DNA of 20,223 nt from Lysobacteraceae bacterium. GTDB lineage: Bacteria > Pseudomonadota > Gammaproteobacteria > Xanthomonadales > Xanthomonadaceae. Below are positions 1-7,668 of this stretch, one piece after another. The position numbers were made by a program, and so were the translations under genes. Under the pieces are notes generated by a model, which was not told the origin of the DNA, ran no database searches, and saw only the letters and a program-made list of their open reading frames with translations. The first letter of the stretch is position 1. Every line of letters begins with the position of its first letter. The DNA is taken from the NCBI GenBank assembly GCA_017990865.1, contig JAGNNB010000011.1, forward strand, positions 1-20,223. The letters are read 5' to 3'.

Positions 1-782
1 GTCACCATCTGATCGGTGATGCTGAAGGGGTCGGTGAGTTGTTCGCGTTTTTTCAGCGGCGCGGCGATGTCTACCGCGATGATCCGCTTCGCGCCCCAGG
101 CCTGCGCGATTTCCACCGGCAGATTCAGCGACACGCCGCCGTCGATCAGCGAGCGATCCTCGTACGTCACCGGCGCGAACGCGCCCGGTACCGCCATGCT
201 GGCGCGCACCGCATTGACCAGATCGCCGTGATCCATCGTCACCGCGTCCCCGGTTTCCAGATCGGTGCCGATGGCGCGGTAGGGAATGGGCAAGTCGTCG
301 AAGCGCGCGATGTTCGCGCTGGGCAACAGCGCGGCGCGCAGCGCGACCGCCAAGCGTTGACCTTCGAACACCGAAGGCGGCACCGTCAATTTGCCGTCGC
401 GCAGACCGAAACCGCCCTTGGCGAGAAAACTGCGGTCTTCTTCCTTGCGCCGTTGCGTGAACGTGCGGCGATCGATGCGATCGACGAACATCGTGTCCCA
501 ATCCAGCGCGCGCAATTGGGTTTCCATCTCGGTGGCGCTCATACCGCTGGCGTACAAGCTGCCGACCACCGCGCCCATGCTGGTGCCGACGATGCAATCC
601 ACCGGAATGCGTTCGCGTTCCAGCACCTTGATCACGCCGATGTGGGTCATGCCGCGGGCGCCGCCGCCGCTGAGGACCAGGCAGGTGCGTCGGTCGGTGT
701 CCGGCGTCGAGGCGGTCTGCGCCTGAGCGGGTGCGATGGCGAGCGACCATCCGATGGCGGCGATAAGCGAAACGGTACGCAT
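1..782 (-). CDS. Patatin-like phospholipase, secreted (5' part, runs off the window)
   Basis: The reverse strand reads from ATG at 782 to the window edge, giving 260 residues without a stop. Residues 1-21 form a signal peptide ending AQA. The patatin core is complete: oxyanion-hole GGGARG at 39-44, nucleophile Ser68 in GTSMG, and the dyad Asp214 in DGG. An AGGA Shine-Dalgarno lies 8 nt before the ATG. Family knowledge: these enzymes are Ser/Asp-dyad phospholipases. Secreted proteobacterial forms such as PlpD continue into a POTRA domain and an outer-membrane barrel; whether this one does lies outside the window. The gene diverges from glnA and shares 191 nt of intergenic DNA with it. A shorter RssA/NTE-like enzyme is possible, but the signal peptide argues for export. 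Confidence 0.9.
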   Translation of the reverse strand, partial: MRTVSLIAAIGWSLAIAPAQAQTASTPDTDRRTCLVLSGGGARGMTHIGVIKVLERERIPVDCIVGTSMGAVVGSLYASGMSATEMETQLRALDWDTMFVDRIDRRTFTQRRKEEDRSFLAKGGFGLRDGKLTVPPSVFEGQRLAVALRAALLPSANIARFDDLPIPYRAIGTDLETGDAVTMDHGDLVNAVRASMAVPGAFAPVTYEDRSLIDGGVSLNLPVEIAQAWGAKRIIAVDIAAPLKKREQLTDPFSITDQMV

Positions 783-838
783 AGCGAAAGTCCTGATGGT
801 GTCGGCATTAGCCCCAAATCGGGGATTCGGCGCTCAGT

Positions 839-857
839 TTGCACGGAAAAAGTGCAA
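839..857. promoter_or_regulatory. Probable NtrC enhancer site upstream of glnA
   Basis: TTGCACGGAAAAAGTGCAA is a dyad with TGCAC-N7-GTGCA geometry, as in the NtrC consensus TGCACC-N5-GGTGCA. Its centre lies about 96 nt upstream of the predicted sigma-54 start, a usual enhancer distance. A weaker, degenerate copy (4/5 and 3/5 half-site matches) can be drawn at 864-880. The same dyad class precedes ntrB at 17244. Confidence 0.75.
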
Positions 858-890
858 GAGCTGTGCGCGGTACCGGTCCCCGACCTTTAC

Positions 891-903
891 GATCAATAGT
901 TTA
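891..903 (+). promoter_or_regulatory. Possible IHF site between NtrC box and glnA promoter
   Basis: GATCAATAGTTTA matches the IHF consensus WATCAANNNNTTR at 12 of 13 positions (G at the first). It sits between the NtrC dyad and the -24 element, where a DNA bend would bring the activator to the polymerase. A short AT-rich site can match by chance. Confidence 0.35.
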
Positions 904-917
904 GCGCGACTCGGCGC

Positions 918-932
918 TGGCACGCGCCTTGC
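918..932 (+). promoter_or_regulatory. Sigma-54 promoter of glnA (-24/-12)
   Basis: TGGCACGCGCCTTGC matches the sigma-54 consensus TGGCAC-N5-TTGC exactly, with the invariant GG (919-920) and GC (931-932) separated by 10 bp. Transcription would start near 944, leaving a leader of about 30 nt before the ATG at 974. Confidence 0.9.
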
Positions 933-973
933 GGTACATCGGACATCCTTCTCACCCATCGGAGCCTCCGAAG

Positions 974-2383
974 ATGTCCCTCGACCACGTCGAAAAATTG
1001 ATCAAGGACCATAAAGTCGAATTCGTCGACCTGCGTTTCGCCGATATGCGCGGCGTGCAGCACCACGTCACCTTCCCGGCGTCGATCATCGAGCCCGGCC
1101 TGTTCGAGGACGGCAAGATGTTCGACGGCTCGTCCATCAGCGGTTGGAAGGGCATCAACGAGTCCGACATGATCCTGCTGCCGGATGCCGCCACCGCGTT
1201 CCTCGACCCGTTCACCGTCGACCCGACGCTGGTGTTGACCTGCGACATTCTCGACCCGGCGACGATGCAGGCGTACTCGCGCGATCCGCGCGGCGTCGCC
1301 AAGCGCGCCGAAGCCTACCTGAAGGCCAGCGGCGTCGCCGACCAGGCGTTCTTCGGCCCCGAGCCGGAATTCTTCATCTTCGACAGCGTGCGTTTCGCCA
1401 ACGAAATGGGCCACACCTTCTTCCACATCGATTCGGAAGAAGCGCATTGGAACTCGGGCCGCGAATACGAAGGCGGCAACACCGGCTACCGGCCGATGGT
1501 GAAGGGCGGTTACTTCCCGGTCGCGCCGTTGGATTCGCTGCACGATCTGCGCGCGGAAATGTGCAAGACGCTGACCGAAGTCGGCATCGAAGTGGAAGTG
1601 CATCACCACGAAGTCGCCAACGCCGGCCAGTGCGAAATCGGCACCAAGTTCAACACGCTGGTGCAGAAGGCCGACGAACTGCTGACGATGAAGTACATCA
1701 TCAAGAACGTCGCGCATCGCAACGGCAAGACCGCGACCTTCATGCCCAAACCCATCGTCGGCGACAACGGCAGCGGCATGCACGTGCATCAGTCGCTCGC
1801 GAAGGGCGGCGTGAACCTGTTCTCCGGCGACGGTTACGGCGGTTTGTCGCAGCTTGCGCTGTGGTACATCGGCGGCATCTTCAAGCATGCGCGCGCGATC
1901 AACGCGTTCGCCAACTCCACTACCAACAGCTACAAGCGCTTGGTGCCGGGCTTCGAAGCGCCGGTGATGTTGGCGTATTCGGCGCGCAACCGCTCCGCTT
2001 CGTGCCGCATTCCGTACGTGGCGAATCCGAAAGCGCGCCGCATCGAAATTCGCTTCCCCGACCCGATGAACACCGGCTACCTCACGTTCGCCGCGCTGAT
2101 GATGGCCGGTCTGGACGGCATCAAGAATCAGATCGACCCGGGCGCGCCGAGCGACAAGGATCTGTACGACCTGCCGCCGGAAGAAGAGAAGAACATCCCC
2201 ACCGTCTGCCACAGCCTGGATCAGGCCTTGGAAGCGTTGGACAAGGATCGCGAATTCCTCAAGGCCGGCGGCGTGTTCTCCGACGATTTCATCGACGGCT
2301 ACATCGCACTGAAGATGCAGGAAGTCACGCGTTTCCGCGCGGCGACGCATCCGCTTGAGTATCAGATGTACTACACCATCTGA
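974..2383 (+). CDS. glnA: Glutamine synthetase, type I
   Basis: The product (469 residues) makes glutamine from glutamate, ammonium and ATP as a cytoplasmic dodecamer and is the main entry point of ammonium at low supply. The beta-grasp start, the DGSSI loop, the active-site stretch NGSGMHVHQ and the C-terminal DLYDLPPEE are all present. In that last motif Tyr398 is the adenylylation site of GSI-beta enzymes, so control by GlnE and PII is expected. I chose the ATG at 974 because GGAG lies at 961-964 and the length then equals the E. coli enzyme; extending upstream would run into the sigma-54 promoter. Nothing is truncated. A stem-loop repeat follows 8 nt after the stop. Confidence 0.98.
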   Translation: MSLDHVEKLIKDHKVEFVDLRFADMRGVQHHVTFPASIIEPGLFEDGKMFDGSSISGWKGINESDMILLPDAATAFLDPFTVDPTLVLTCDILDPATMQAYSRDPRGVAKRAEAYLKASGVADQAFFGPEPEFFIFDSVRFANEMGHTFFHIDSEEAHWNSGREYEGGNTGYRPMVKGGYFPVAPLDSLHDLRAEMCKTLTEVGIEVEVHHHEVANAGQCEIGTKFNTLVQKADELLTMKYIIKNVAHRNGKTATFMPKPIVGDNGSGMHVHQSLAKGGVNLFSGDGYGGLSQLALWYIGGIFKHARAINAFANSTTNSYKRLVPGFEAPVMLAYSARNRSASCRIPYVANPKARRIEIRFPDPMNTGYLTFAALMMAGLDGIKNQIDPGAPSDKDLYDLPPEEEKNIPTVCHSLDQALEALDKDREFLKAGGVFSDDFIDGYIALKMQEVTRFRAATHPLEYQMYYTI

Positions 2384-2391
2384 TGCGCGAA

Positions 2392-2421
2392 CGTAGGCTG
2401 GGTCGTATGACCCAGCCTACG
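2392..2421. repeat. Perfect REP-like palindrome after glnA
   Basis: A perfect 13-bp stem (2392-2404 with 2409-2421, arm CGTAGGCTGGGTC) closes on a GTAT loop 8 nt after the glnA stop. No T-run follows, so it is not a classical intrinsic terminator. The GTAGGCTGGGT sequence resembles dispersed palindromes common between genes in gammaproteobacteria; it may still stabilise or end the glnA message. Confidence 0.7.
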
Positions 2422-2449
2422 GACCTCGGCGCACGGCGAAGATGGAGAT

Positions 2450-2493
2450 ATCCCTCCCTTTCGCTGTAGCGAAGCGGAGGGTCGGGGAGGGAT
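2450..2493. repeat. Second intergenic inverted repeat, compound stem
   Basis: ATCCCTCCC (2450-2458) pairs with GGGAGGGAT (2485-2493), enclosing an inner stem TTCGCT/AGCGAA (2460-2465 with 2468-2473). The CCCTCCC...GGGAGGG pattern is typical of dispersed intergenic repeats in xanthomonads. It lies 36 nt before the acetyltransferase start. Confidence 0.6.
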
Positions 2494-2529
2494 GGCTGGG
2501 CGTTAACCGATGGACGTTGCGGGGGCGAC

Positions 2530-3625
<1,096 letters not shown>

Positions 3626-3646
3626 CCCACACTCGGAGACTGTCCC

Positions 3647-5245
3647 ATGAACACTGGATTGCTGTCCGGGTCGAGGACCCGTGCATTGTTGCTGGCGCTG
3701 CTGTGCGGCGCGATGACCTTCGGCGCGACGTTGACGGTGGCCGCGCAAACGGCGCCGGCGGCCGAAGCCGCCGCGGCCACAGCCGAAACAGCCGACAAAA
3801 CAGAGGCCGCCGATCAAACCGAAAAGGCGGTGACGCCGACCGCCCTCGCGGATGCGTCCGCTGCAGCAGAACCTGCTTCCGCAGACACAGCCGCTGCAGG
3901 CACAGCCGCCGCCGAACCCGCCGCTGCGCCCACGCAAACCGCCGATAAAGGCGACACCGCATGGATTCTGGTGTGCTCCGCCTTGGTGATCTTCATGACC
4001 TTGCCAGGCCTCGCGCTGTTCTACGGCGGCTTGGTGCGCAGCAAGAACGTGCTGTCGGTCCTGATGCAATGCCTGGTCGTGTTTTCGTTGGTCGCGGTGC
4101 TGTGGGCGCTGTACGGCTACAGTCTCGCGTTCACCGAGAACAATGCGTTCTTCGGCGGCGGCGCGCGATTGTTCGGCGATGGCCTCAACGGCGCGATGGC
4201 CGCCACCTTCACGAAAGGCGTCTACATTCCGGAGCTGGCGTTCTTCGTCTTCCAGGGCGCGTTCGCTTGCATCACCTGCGCGTTGATCGTCGGCGCTTTC
4301 GCCGAACGCGTGAAATTCGCCGGCCTGCTGCTGTTCACCGCGATCTGGTTCACCTTCGCCTACGCGCCGATGGCGCATATGGTGTGGTTCTTCCCCGGTC
4401 CCGATGCGTTCGTCGATGCGGGCGCAGTCGAAGGCGTGCTGGCGAAGTCCGGTTATCTGTGGGCCAAGGGCGCGCTGGATTTCGCTGGCGGCACCGTGGT
4501 GCATATCAATGCCGCCATCGCCGGTCTGGTCGGCGCGTACGTGATCGGCCCGCGTCTGGGTTATCGCCGCGAAGCGATCCGTCCGCACAACCTCACGCAA
4601 ACCATGGTCGGCGCGTCGATCCTGTGGTTCGGCTGGTTCGGTTTCAACGCCGGTTCCGCGCTGGAAGCCAACGGCGTCGCCGCGCTGGCCTTCGTCAACA
4701 CCTTCCTGGCGACCGCCGCGGCGGTGCTGGCGTGGAGCGCAGTGGAGTGGATCGCGCGCGGCAAGCCGTCGATGTTGGGCGGCGCATCGGGCGCGGTCGC
4801 CGGTTTGGTCGCGATCACGCCCGCCTGCGGCTATGTCGGTATCAAAGGCGCATTGGCCATCGGCTTGATCGCCGGCGTGGTTTGCTTCTGGGGCGTCACC
4901 GGCCTGAAGAAACTGTTGCGCGCCGACGATTCGCTCGACGTGTTCGGCGTGCACGGTGTCGGCGGCATCACCGGCGCGCTGCTCACCGGCGTGTTCGCGG
5001 CGCCGTCGTTGGGCGGCGCGGGCATCTGGGACTATGTGACCGAAACGGCGTTGACCGAGTACAGCATCGCCTCGCAGGTCTGGATCCAGTTCCAGGGCGT
5101 GTTGACGACGGTCATCGTCTCGGGTGTCGTCTCGTTGATCGCGTTCACACTCGTCAAATACACGATTGGCCTGCGCGTCAACGAAGAAGCCGAGCGCGAA
5201 GGTCTGGATATCGCCTCGCACGGCGAAGCGGCGTACGAGAATTGA
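3647..5245 (+). CDS. amtB: Ammonium transporter with long Ala-rich N-terminal extension
   Basis: The 532-residue protein is an inner-membrane ammonium channel of the Amt/Rh family. After a signal sequence (about 1-34) comes an Ala/Thr/Glu-rich low-complexity stretch (about 36-100). The usual eleven-helix Amt core begins near 104 (WILVCSALVIFMTLPGLALFYGG). The twin pore histidines are His286 (GGTVVHIN) and His436 (DVFGVHGVGG), 150 residues apart as in E. coli AmtB. The E. coli protein is about 100 residues shorter; most of the difference is the extension, which would be periplasmic in mature form. Co-transcription with the PII gene is expected, because GlnK plugs AmtB when nitrogen is ample. 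The start is supported by CGGAG upstream. Confidence 0.97.
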   Translation: MNTGLLSGSRTRALLLALLCGAMTFGATLTVAAQTAPAAEAAAATAETADKTEAADQTEKAVTPTALADASAAAEPASADTAAAGTAAAEPAAAPTQTADKGDTAWILVCSALVIFMTLPGLALFYGGLVRSKNVLSVLMQCLVVFSLVAVLWALYGYSLAFTENNAFFGGGARLFGDGLNGAMAATFTKGVYIPELAFFVFQGAFACITCALIVGAFAERVKFAGLLLFTAIWFTFAYAPMAHMVWFFPGPDAFVDAGAVEGVLAKSGYLWAKGALDFAGGTVVHINAAIAGLVGAYVIGPRLGYRREAIRPHNLTQTMVGASILWFGWFGFNAGSALEANGVAALAFVNTFLATAAAVLAWSAVEWIARGKPSMLGGASGAVAGLVAITPACGYVGIKGALAIGLIAGVVCFWGVTGLKKLLRADDSLDVFGVHGVGGITGALLTGVFAAPSLGGAGIWDYVTETALTEYSIASQVWIQFQGVLTTVIVSGVVSLIAFTLVKYTIGLRVNEEAEREGLDIASHGEAAYEN

Positions 5246-5255
5246 GCCGGCAGTA

Positions 5256-5285
5256 CCGCTGCGGGGCATTCGTGCCCCGCAGCGG
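5256..5285 (+). terminator. Stem-loop terminator after amtB
   Basis: A perfect 13-bp GC-rich stem (5256-5268 with 5273-5285) closes on the extra-stable tetraloop TTCG, 10 nt after the amtB stop. There is no clear T-run afterwards, so termination may be partial or the element may protect the 3' end. Confidence 0.6.
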
Positions 5286-5344
5286 GCATCACAATGGCGC
5301 AGACAGGCCAATGAAGCACGACGTATGCTGACCGCTCATGCTTT

Positions 5345-5443
5345 TCAAAGATTGCAATCGGTCATCAGGTTGCCGCCCGCGCGGTTGTAGCAGGTGGTGT
5401 AGTACCTGGACAGCGCTGGGCCGAAGCCGCCGCGGTACTGTCG
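5345..5443 (-). pseudogene. Possible C-terminal remnant of a small Cys/Tyr-rich protein
   Basis: On the minus strand a 32-codon open stretch runs from just after a TAA (5444-5446) to a TGA (5345-5347). Its translation contains RYYTTCYNRAGGNLMTDCNL, whose Tyr/Cys-rich composition looks protein-like and recalls the Cys/Tyr-rich tail of the small secreted protein at 5954-6214. It has no start codon near its upstream end and no signal peptide. It could be a decayed paralogue or chance. Confidence 0.25.
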
Positions 5444-5743
5444 TTACCTTTTGGGCATGTTGATATGAGGCGTCACGACAGAATCAATCTCGAAAATCGC
5501 AGCGCATCAGGCGATAAGCGGAGATAAGACCAAGGCGTGGATATGGTGGTTTTCAATGCACGGACCGTGTGGATGTCGCGGTTGAATCCATCGGCAAGCG
5601 ATGGGTTCAGCATAGTCAGCGGAATTCGGAGAAAAGCAGGATCAGGCACGGCGGCTCCGCCTTGCGCTGGGAAACGATCTACGAGATCCGATCGTAGTCG
5701 GCGCATCGTCGATCGCATGTGAGCGCTTCGCATCGGCATGCTT

Positions 5744-5762
5744 TGCACAGTCGTGCTGTGCA
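5744..5762. repeat. Inverted repeat TGCACAG-N5-CTGTGCA
   Basis: Two perfect 7-bp arms flank TCGTG. It resembles an NtrC dyad, but the TGCAC and GTGCA halves are 9 bp apart rather than 7. It lies 27 nt beyond the minus-strand terminator and precedes no gene on the plus strand. Confidence 0.4.
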
Positions 5763-5788
5763 TGGACGAGGTCTCACGAATGGAAAAG

Positions 5789-5824
5789 CTAAAAACAACG
5801 GTGCCGGGAGTCGTCCCGGCACCG
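5789..5824 (-). terminator. Rho-independent terminator of the minus-strand block
   Basis: Read on the minus strand, an 11-bp stem (5824-5814 with 5809-5799, core GGTGCCGGGA/TCCCGGCACC, loop CGAC) is followed by TTGTTTTTAGC. This is the clearest intrinsic terminator in the window. It lies 129 nt after the stop of the small secreted protein gene and closes the long run of minus-strand genes. Confidence 0.85.
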
Positions 5825-5953
5825 CCCATTTGATGCTCGATGCAGCGCGTCTGCGCGATGTCGTCCCAACGCGAGATTCGAAGCAAGAGGCGTGTTGATT
5901 CGAGATATTGCCCGCTGTCAGGCGATGATGCGCTGACGTCGAGTGTCGAATCA

Positions 5954-6214
5954 TTACATCTGGATGCAGCCGTAGCCGTAGTAATCGCAGACATAGTGTT
6001 CGGTGACGATCCACTGGCTGTCGTAGCACTCGAACTGGATGATGCTGTAAGGCTGGTCGTAACGGTATGGCCCATTTTGTACGAGATAGATTTCGCCCGC
6101 ATTCTGCGCAGTGCACGCGTGCGGCGGGAAACCGATCGCATACGCGTTGCCGCTCATGCCCATGCCGAGCCCGATCGCTAGAAGTGTCGTTCCGATAATC
6201 GCCATCTTATTCAT
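5954..6214 (-). CDS. Small secreted Cys/Tyr-rich protein, unknown function
   Basis: The 86-residue product has a clear signal peptide (MNKM start, hydrophobic core, NAYA cleavage near residue 26). It leaves a mature chain of about 60 residues with four cysteines and many tyrosines, ending CDYYGYGCIQM. Two disulfides are plausible in the periplasm or outside the cell. The start is supported by AGGAA 10 nt upstream. I recognise no family. The mature chain begins IGFPPHAC, close to the FPPC start of the two larger secreted proteins encoded upstream on the same strand. Its 5' region carries the 30-bp motif also found before the second of those genes. A proper intrinsic terminator follows. Codon use is less GC-biased than in the nitrogen genes. 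Confidence 0.8.
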   Translation of the reverse strand: MNKMAIIGTTLLAIGLGMGMSGNAYAIGFPPHACTAQNAGEIYLVQNGPYRYDQPYSIIQFECYDSQWIVTEHYVCDYYGYGCIQM

Positions 6215-6257
6215 GCTTTATGTTCCTAAGTGGTGTTGTATGACTATTTCGTTCGCA

Positions 6258-6274
6258 TCGCACGCGTTGTGCGA
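6258..6274. promoter_or_regulatory. Possible operator dyad upstream of the small secreted gene
   Basis: TCGCAC-GCGTT-GTGCGA is a perfect 6-bp dyad with a 5-bp spacer, centred about 52 nt before the ATG at 6214, between the gene and the shared motif at 6323-6352. The size suits a dimeric regulator; no family is assigned. Confidence 0.35.
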
Positions 6275-6322
6275 CGAGTGCCGAAGCTGTCGTGAGTCGC
6301 TGCAAAGACGGCTCAATTCACT

Positions 6323-6352
6323 TAGCGCTATCCGCGTCGGAACAGGATCATC
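6323..6352 (-). promoter_or_regulatory. Shared bipartite motif, copy 1 (candidate promoter)
   Basis: On the minus strand GATGATCCT (6352-6344) is followed, 15 nt on, by GCGCTA (6328-6323). The same two words at identical spacing occur at 7497-7468 upstream of the second secreted paralogue. It lies 108 nt before the small secreted gene. It may be a promoter for the adjacent ECF sigma factor; this is inference from only two sites. Confidence 0.4.
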
Positions 6353-6368
6353 TGCAGCATCGATGTCT

Positions 6369-6401
6369 AGCGCTGGGCCAACACCTTGTTGGCGCTGCGC
6401 T
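6369..6401. repeat. Stem-loop between secreted protein B and small secreted gene
   Basis: GCCAACA-CCT-TGTTGGC (6377-6393) forms a perfect 7-bp stem with 3-nt loop. Outer arms AGCGC/GCGCT (6369-6373, 6397-6401) extend it around an internal loop. It follows the hairpin at 6417-6446 on the minus strand, so the two may together end the transcript of protein B. Confidence 0.45.
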
Positions 6402-6416
6402 GCTGTTGACGCAATG

Positions 6417-6446
6417 CCCGGCGGCACGCATCGACGCGCCGCCGGG
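6417..6446 (-). terminator. GC-rich hairpin after secreted protein B
   Basis: CCCGGCGGC (6417-6425) pairs with GCCGCCGGG (6438-6446) around a 12-nt loop, 27 nt downstream of the stop at 6474. No T-run follows on the minus strand, so it is at best a weak or factor-assisted terminator. Confidence 0.4.
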
Positions 6447-6473
6447 GTTTGACCGATCTCGATCTGCATGCGA

Positions 6474-7370
6474 TCAGGGCATGGATTGCGCCGACAGCAT
6501 CGTATTCGAGAAGTCGACGATGCCATCGGTTGGGTAGGCCGTCGCGGTGGTGTTGTGGTTGAGCAGACCCATCGAGAAGCTATTGGCGAATTCGTTGGTC
6601 AAGTTTGTTGTGTACAGCGGCGTGCCGTTTGAATCGAGCAATTGCACGCGGGTATTAACCGTCGGTGCTGGGGTTTCTCCCTCGCCGAGCAGTGGGTCGG
6701 CGTACGGCACTACCTTCTGCGTCCAGCGCAGCGCGATGTAATGGCTGCTGACGCCGTTGCTGTTCGTCGTCAACGTCGCCACCACGCGATCGGCCGGAGC
6801 GGCTTTCCCGGTCGATGCCGAGTCGACCAGCCGCGATTCGATGAGCGTGACGATCGCAGTATTGTTGTAGCCGAAGGTTTTACGCAGGCGATAGACCGTT
6901 GAAAAACCAGCATTACCCGATAATGGATTCGAACGTTTGAAATCCAGTTGCACCAAGTCCAGCCAATCGTCTTTCGCGGGCGTGACGCTGCTCATGTCGA
7001 AGCTGAGCGTGTACGCCACTTCTTGGCTCGGGCTGGCGACTGTCGGCCATTCGGGCAGCACGGCGATACCGTAGCTGGCCGTCGATACATAGCTAGGCGA
7101 TAGGTTGATCGTAGCGACGCCCTGATTGGCGCCCGATGGCGTGTCGAAGATGACTTTGCAGTTCCCGGTGCCGATGACGCTGCCGATTTTTAATGACTCC
7201 TGGCCGACATAACTATGCCCGACGATAAAGGGCGAAGAGGTCATCTGCGCAAGCGGTACGAAGTTGATGGATTGGCCATCGCAGGGCGGAAATTTGCCCG
7301 CTAAGGTCGCCGCATGCACATTCGGAATAGAGGCCATCAACAAGGCGATGGGGGCGAGTTTTTTCAACAT
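6474..7370 (-). CDS. Secreted protein B, tandem paralogue of unknown family
   Basis: The 298-residue product starts at ATG 7370 (MLKKLAPIALL), chosen because AGGAAC lies just upstream and a signal peptide ending NVHA (about residue 20) follows at once. The mature chain begins near GKFPPC; Cys30 and Cys71 match Cys25 and Cys68 of protein A, suggesting one disulfide. The rest reads as a soluble beta-rich domain. The stretches shared with A are: D-W-L-D-L-V-Q-L-D-F, VYRLRK, LIESR, VVAT, LRWTQ and LYTTNLTNEFANSFSMGLLNHNT. I recognise no named family, and no catalytic motif is evident. A 298-nt gap with a candidate promoter motif separates it from A, so it may be expressed independently. It uses more A/T-ending codons than the nitrogen genes. 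Confidence 0.8.
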   Translation of the reverse strand: MLKKLAPIALLMASIPNVHAATLAGKFPPCDGQSINFVPLAQMTSSPFIVGHSYVGQESLKIGSVIGTGNCKVIFDTPSGANQGVATINLSPSYVSTASYGIAVLPEWPTVASPSQEVAYTLSFDMSSVTPAKDDWLDLVQLDFKRSNPLSGNAGFSTVYRLRKTFGYNNTAIVTLIESRLVDSASTGKAAPADRVVATLTTNSNGVSSHYIALRWTQKVVPYADPLLGEGETPAPTVNTRVQLLDSNGTPLYTTNLTNEFANSFSMGLLNHNTTATAYPTDGIVDFSNTMLSAQSMP

Positions 7371-7467
7371 GAGAGTTCCTGCAGTCGGGTGTGGAGTGTT
7401 CAAAAACACGATGCGATGCCGCCGAAAAACCCGCCTCCATGGCCATCAATGCGGCACGCATTGCAGG

Positions 7468-7497
7468 TAGCGCAGTCGAGCGGTGGAAAGGATCATC
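7468..7497 (-). promoter_or_regulatory. Shared bipartite motif, copy 2 (candidate promoter)
   Basis: On the minus strand GATGATCCT (7497-7489) and GCGCTA (7473-7468) are separated by 15 nt, exactly as at 6352-6323, with 19 of 30 positions identical. It lies 97 nt before the ATG of secreted protein B. I see nothing else gene-like in the surrounding 7371-7668. Confidence 0.4.
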
Positions 7498-7668
7498 AGC
7501 CGCGCGTCGGATCGACGATGAGCGCAGGAGCGACTGCCGCACGGTACGAAGTCGCGACAGAACGTTCGTCATCGGCGTACGCGCAGATCAACCGCCGATG
7601 CGGGAAGCGTCGGTTGAAGCGTCGTCAAGCCATCTATCTAGCTGAAGTGAGGCGGGGGCGATTGCCTG

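Larger units (their letters stand above)
5246..5953. other. 708-nt region without an intact gene
   Basis: Between amtB and the small secreted protein gene I see no credible complete coding sequence on either strand. It holds the amtB stem-loop, a short minus-strand open stretch that looks like a gene end (5345-5443), an inverted repeat at 5744-5762 and a minus-strand terminator at 5789-5824. Longer open frames here give Ser/Arg-rich translations without domains and overlap the real gene at 5954-6214. Confidence 0.6.

Noticed and set aside
893..2350. Long open frame antisense to glnA (485 codons)
   Set aside because: It mirrors the glnA codons, has an Arg/Val/His-heavy composition without domains, and is explained by GC-rich third positions.
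5744..5762. Reading the TGCAC...GTGCA repeat as a third NtrC site
   Set aside because: The half-sites are 9 bp apart rather than 7 and no gene lies suitably downstream.
5473..6141. 222-codon minus-strand frame overlapping the small secreted gene
   Set aside because: It is Ser/Thr/Arg-rich, has no domain or ribosome site, runs through the terminator hairpin at 5799-5824, and overlaps a gene with a clear signal peptide.
7213..7572. Minus-strand 119-codon frame between secreted proteins A and B
   Set aside because: It overlaps the start of protein B in another frame, has no signal peptide or domain, and overlaps the candidate promoter motif.
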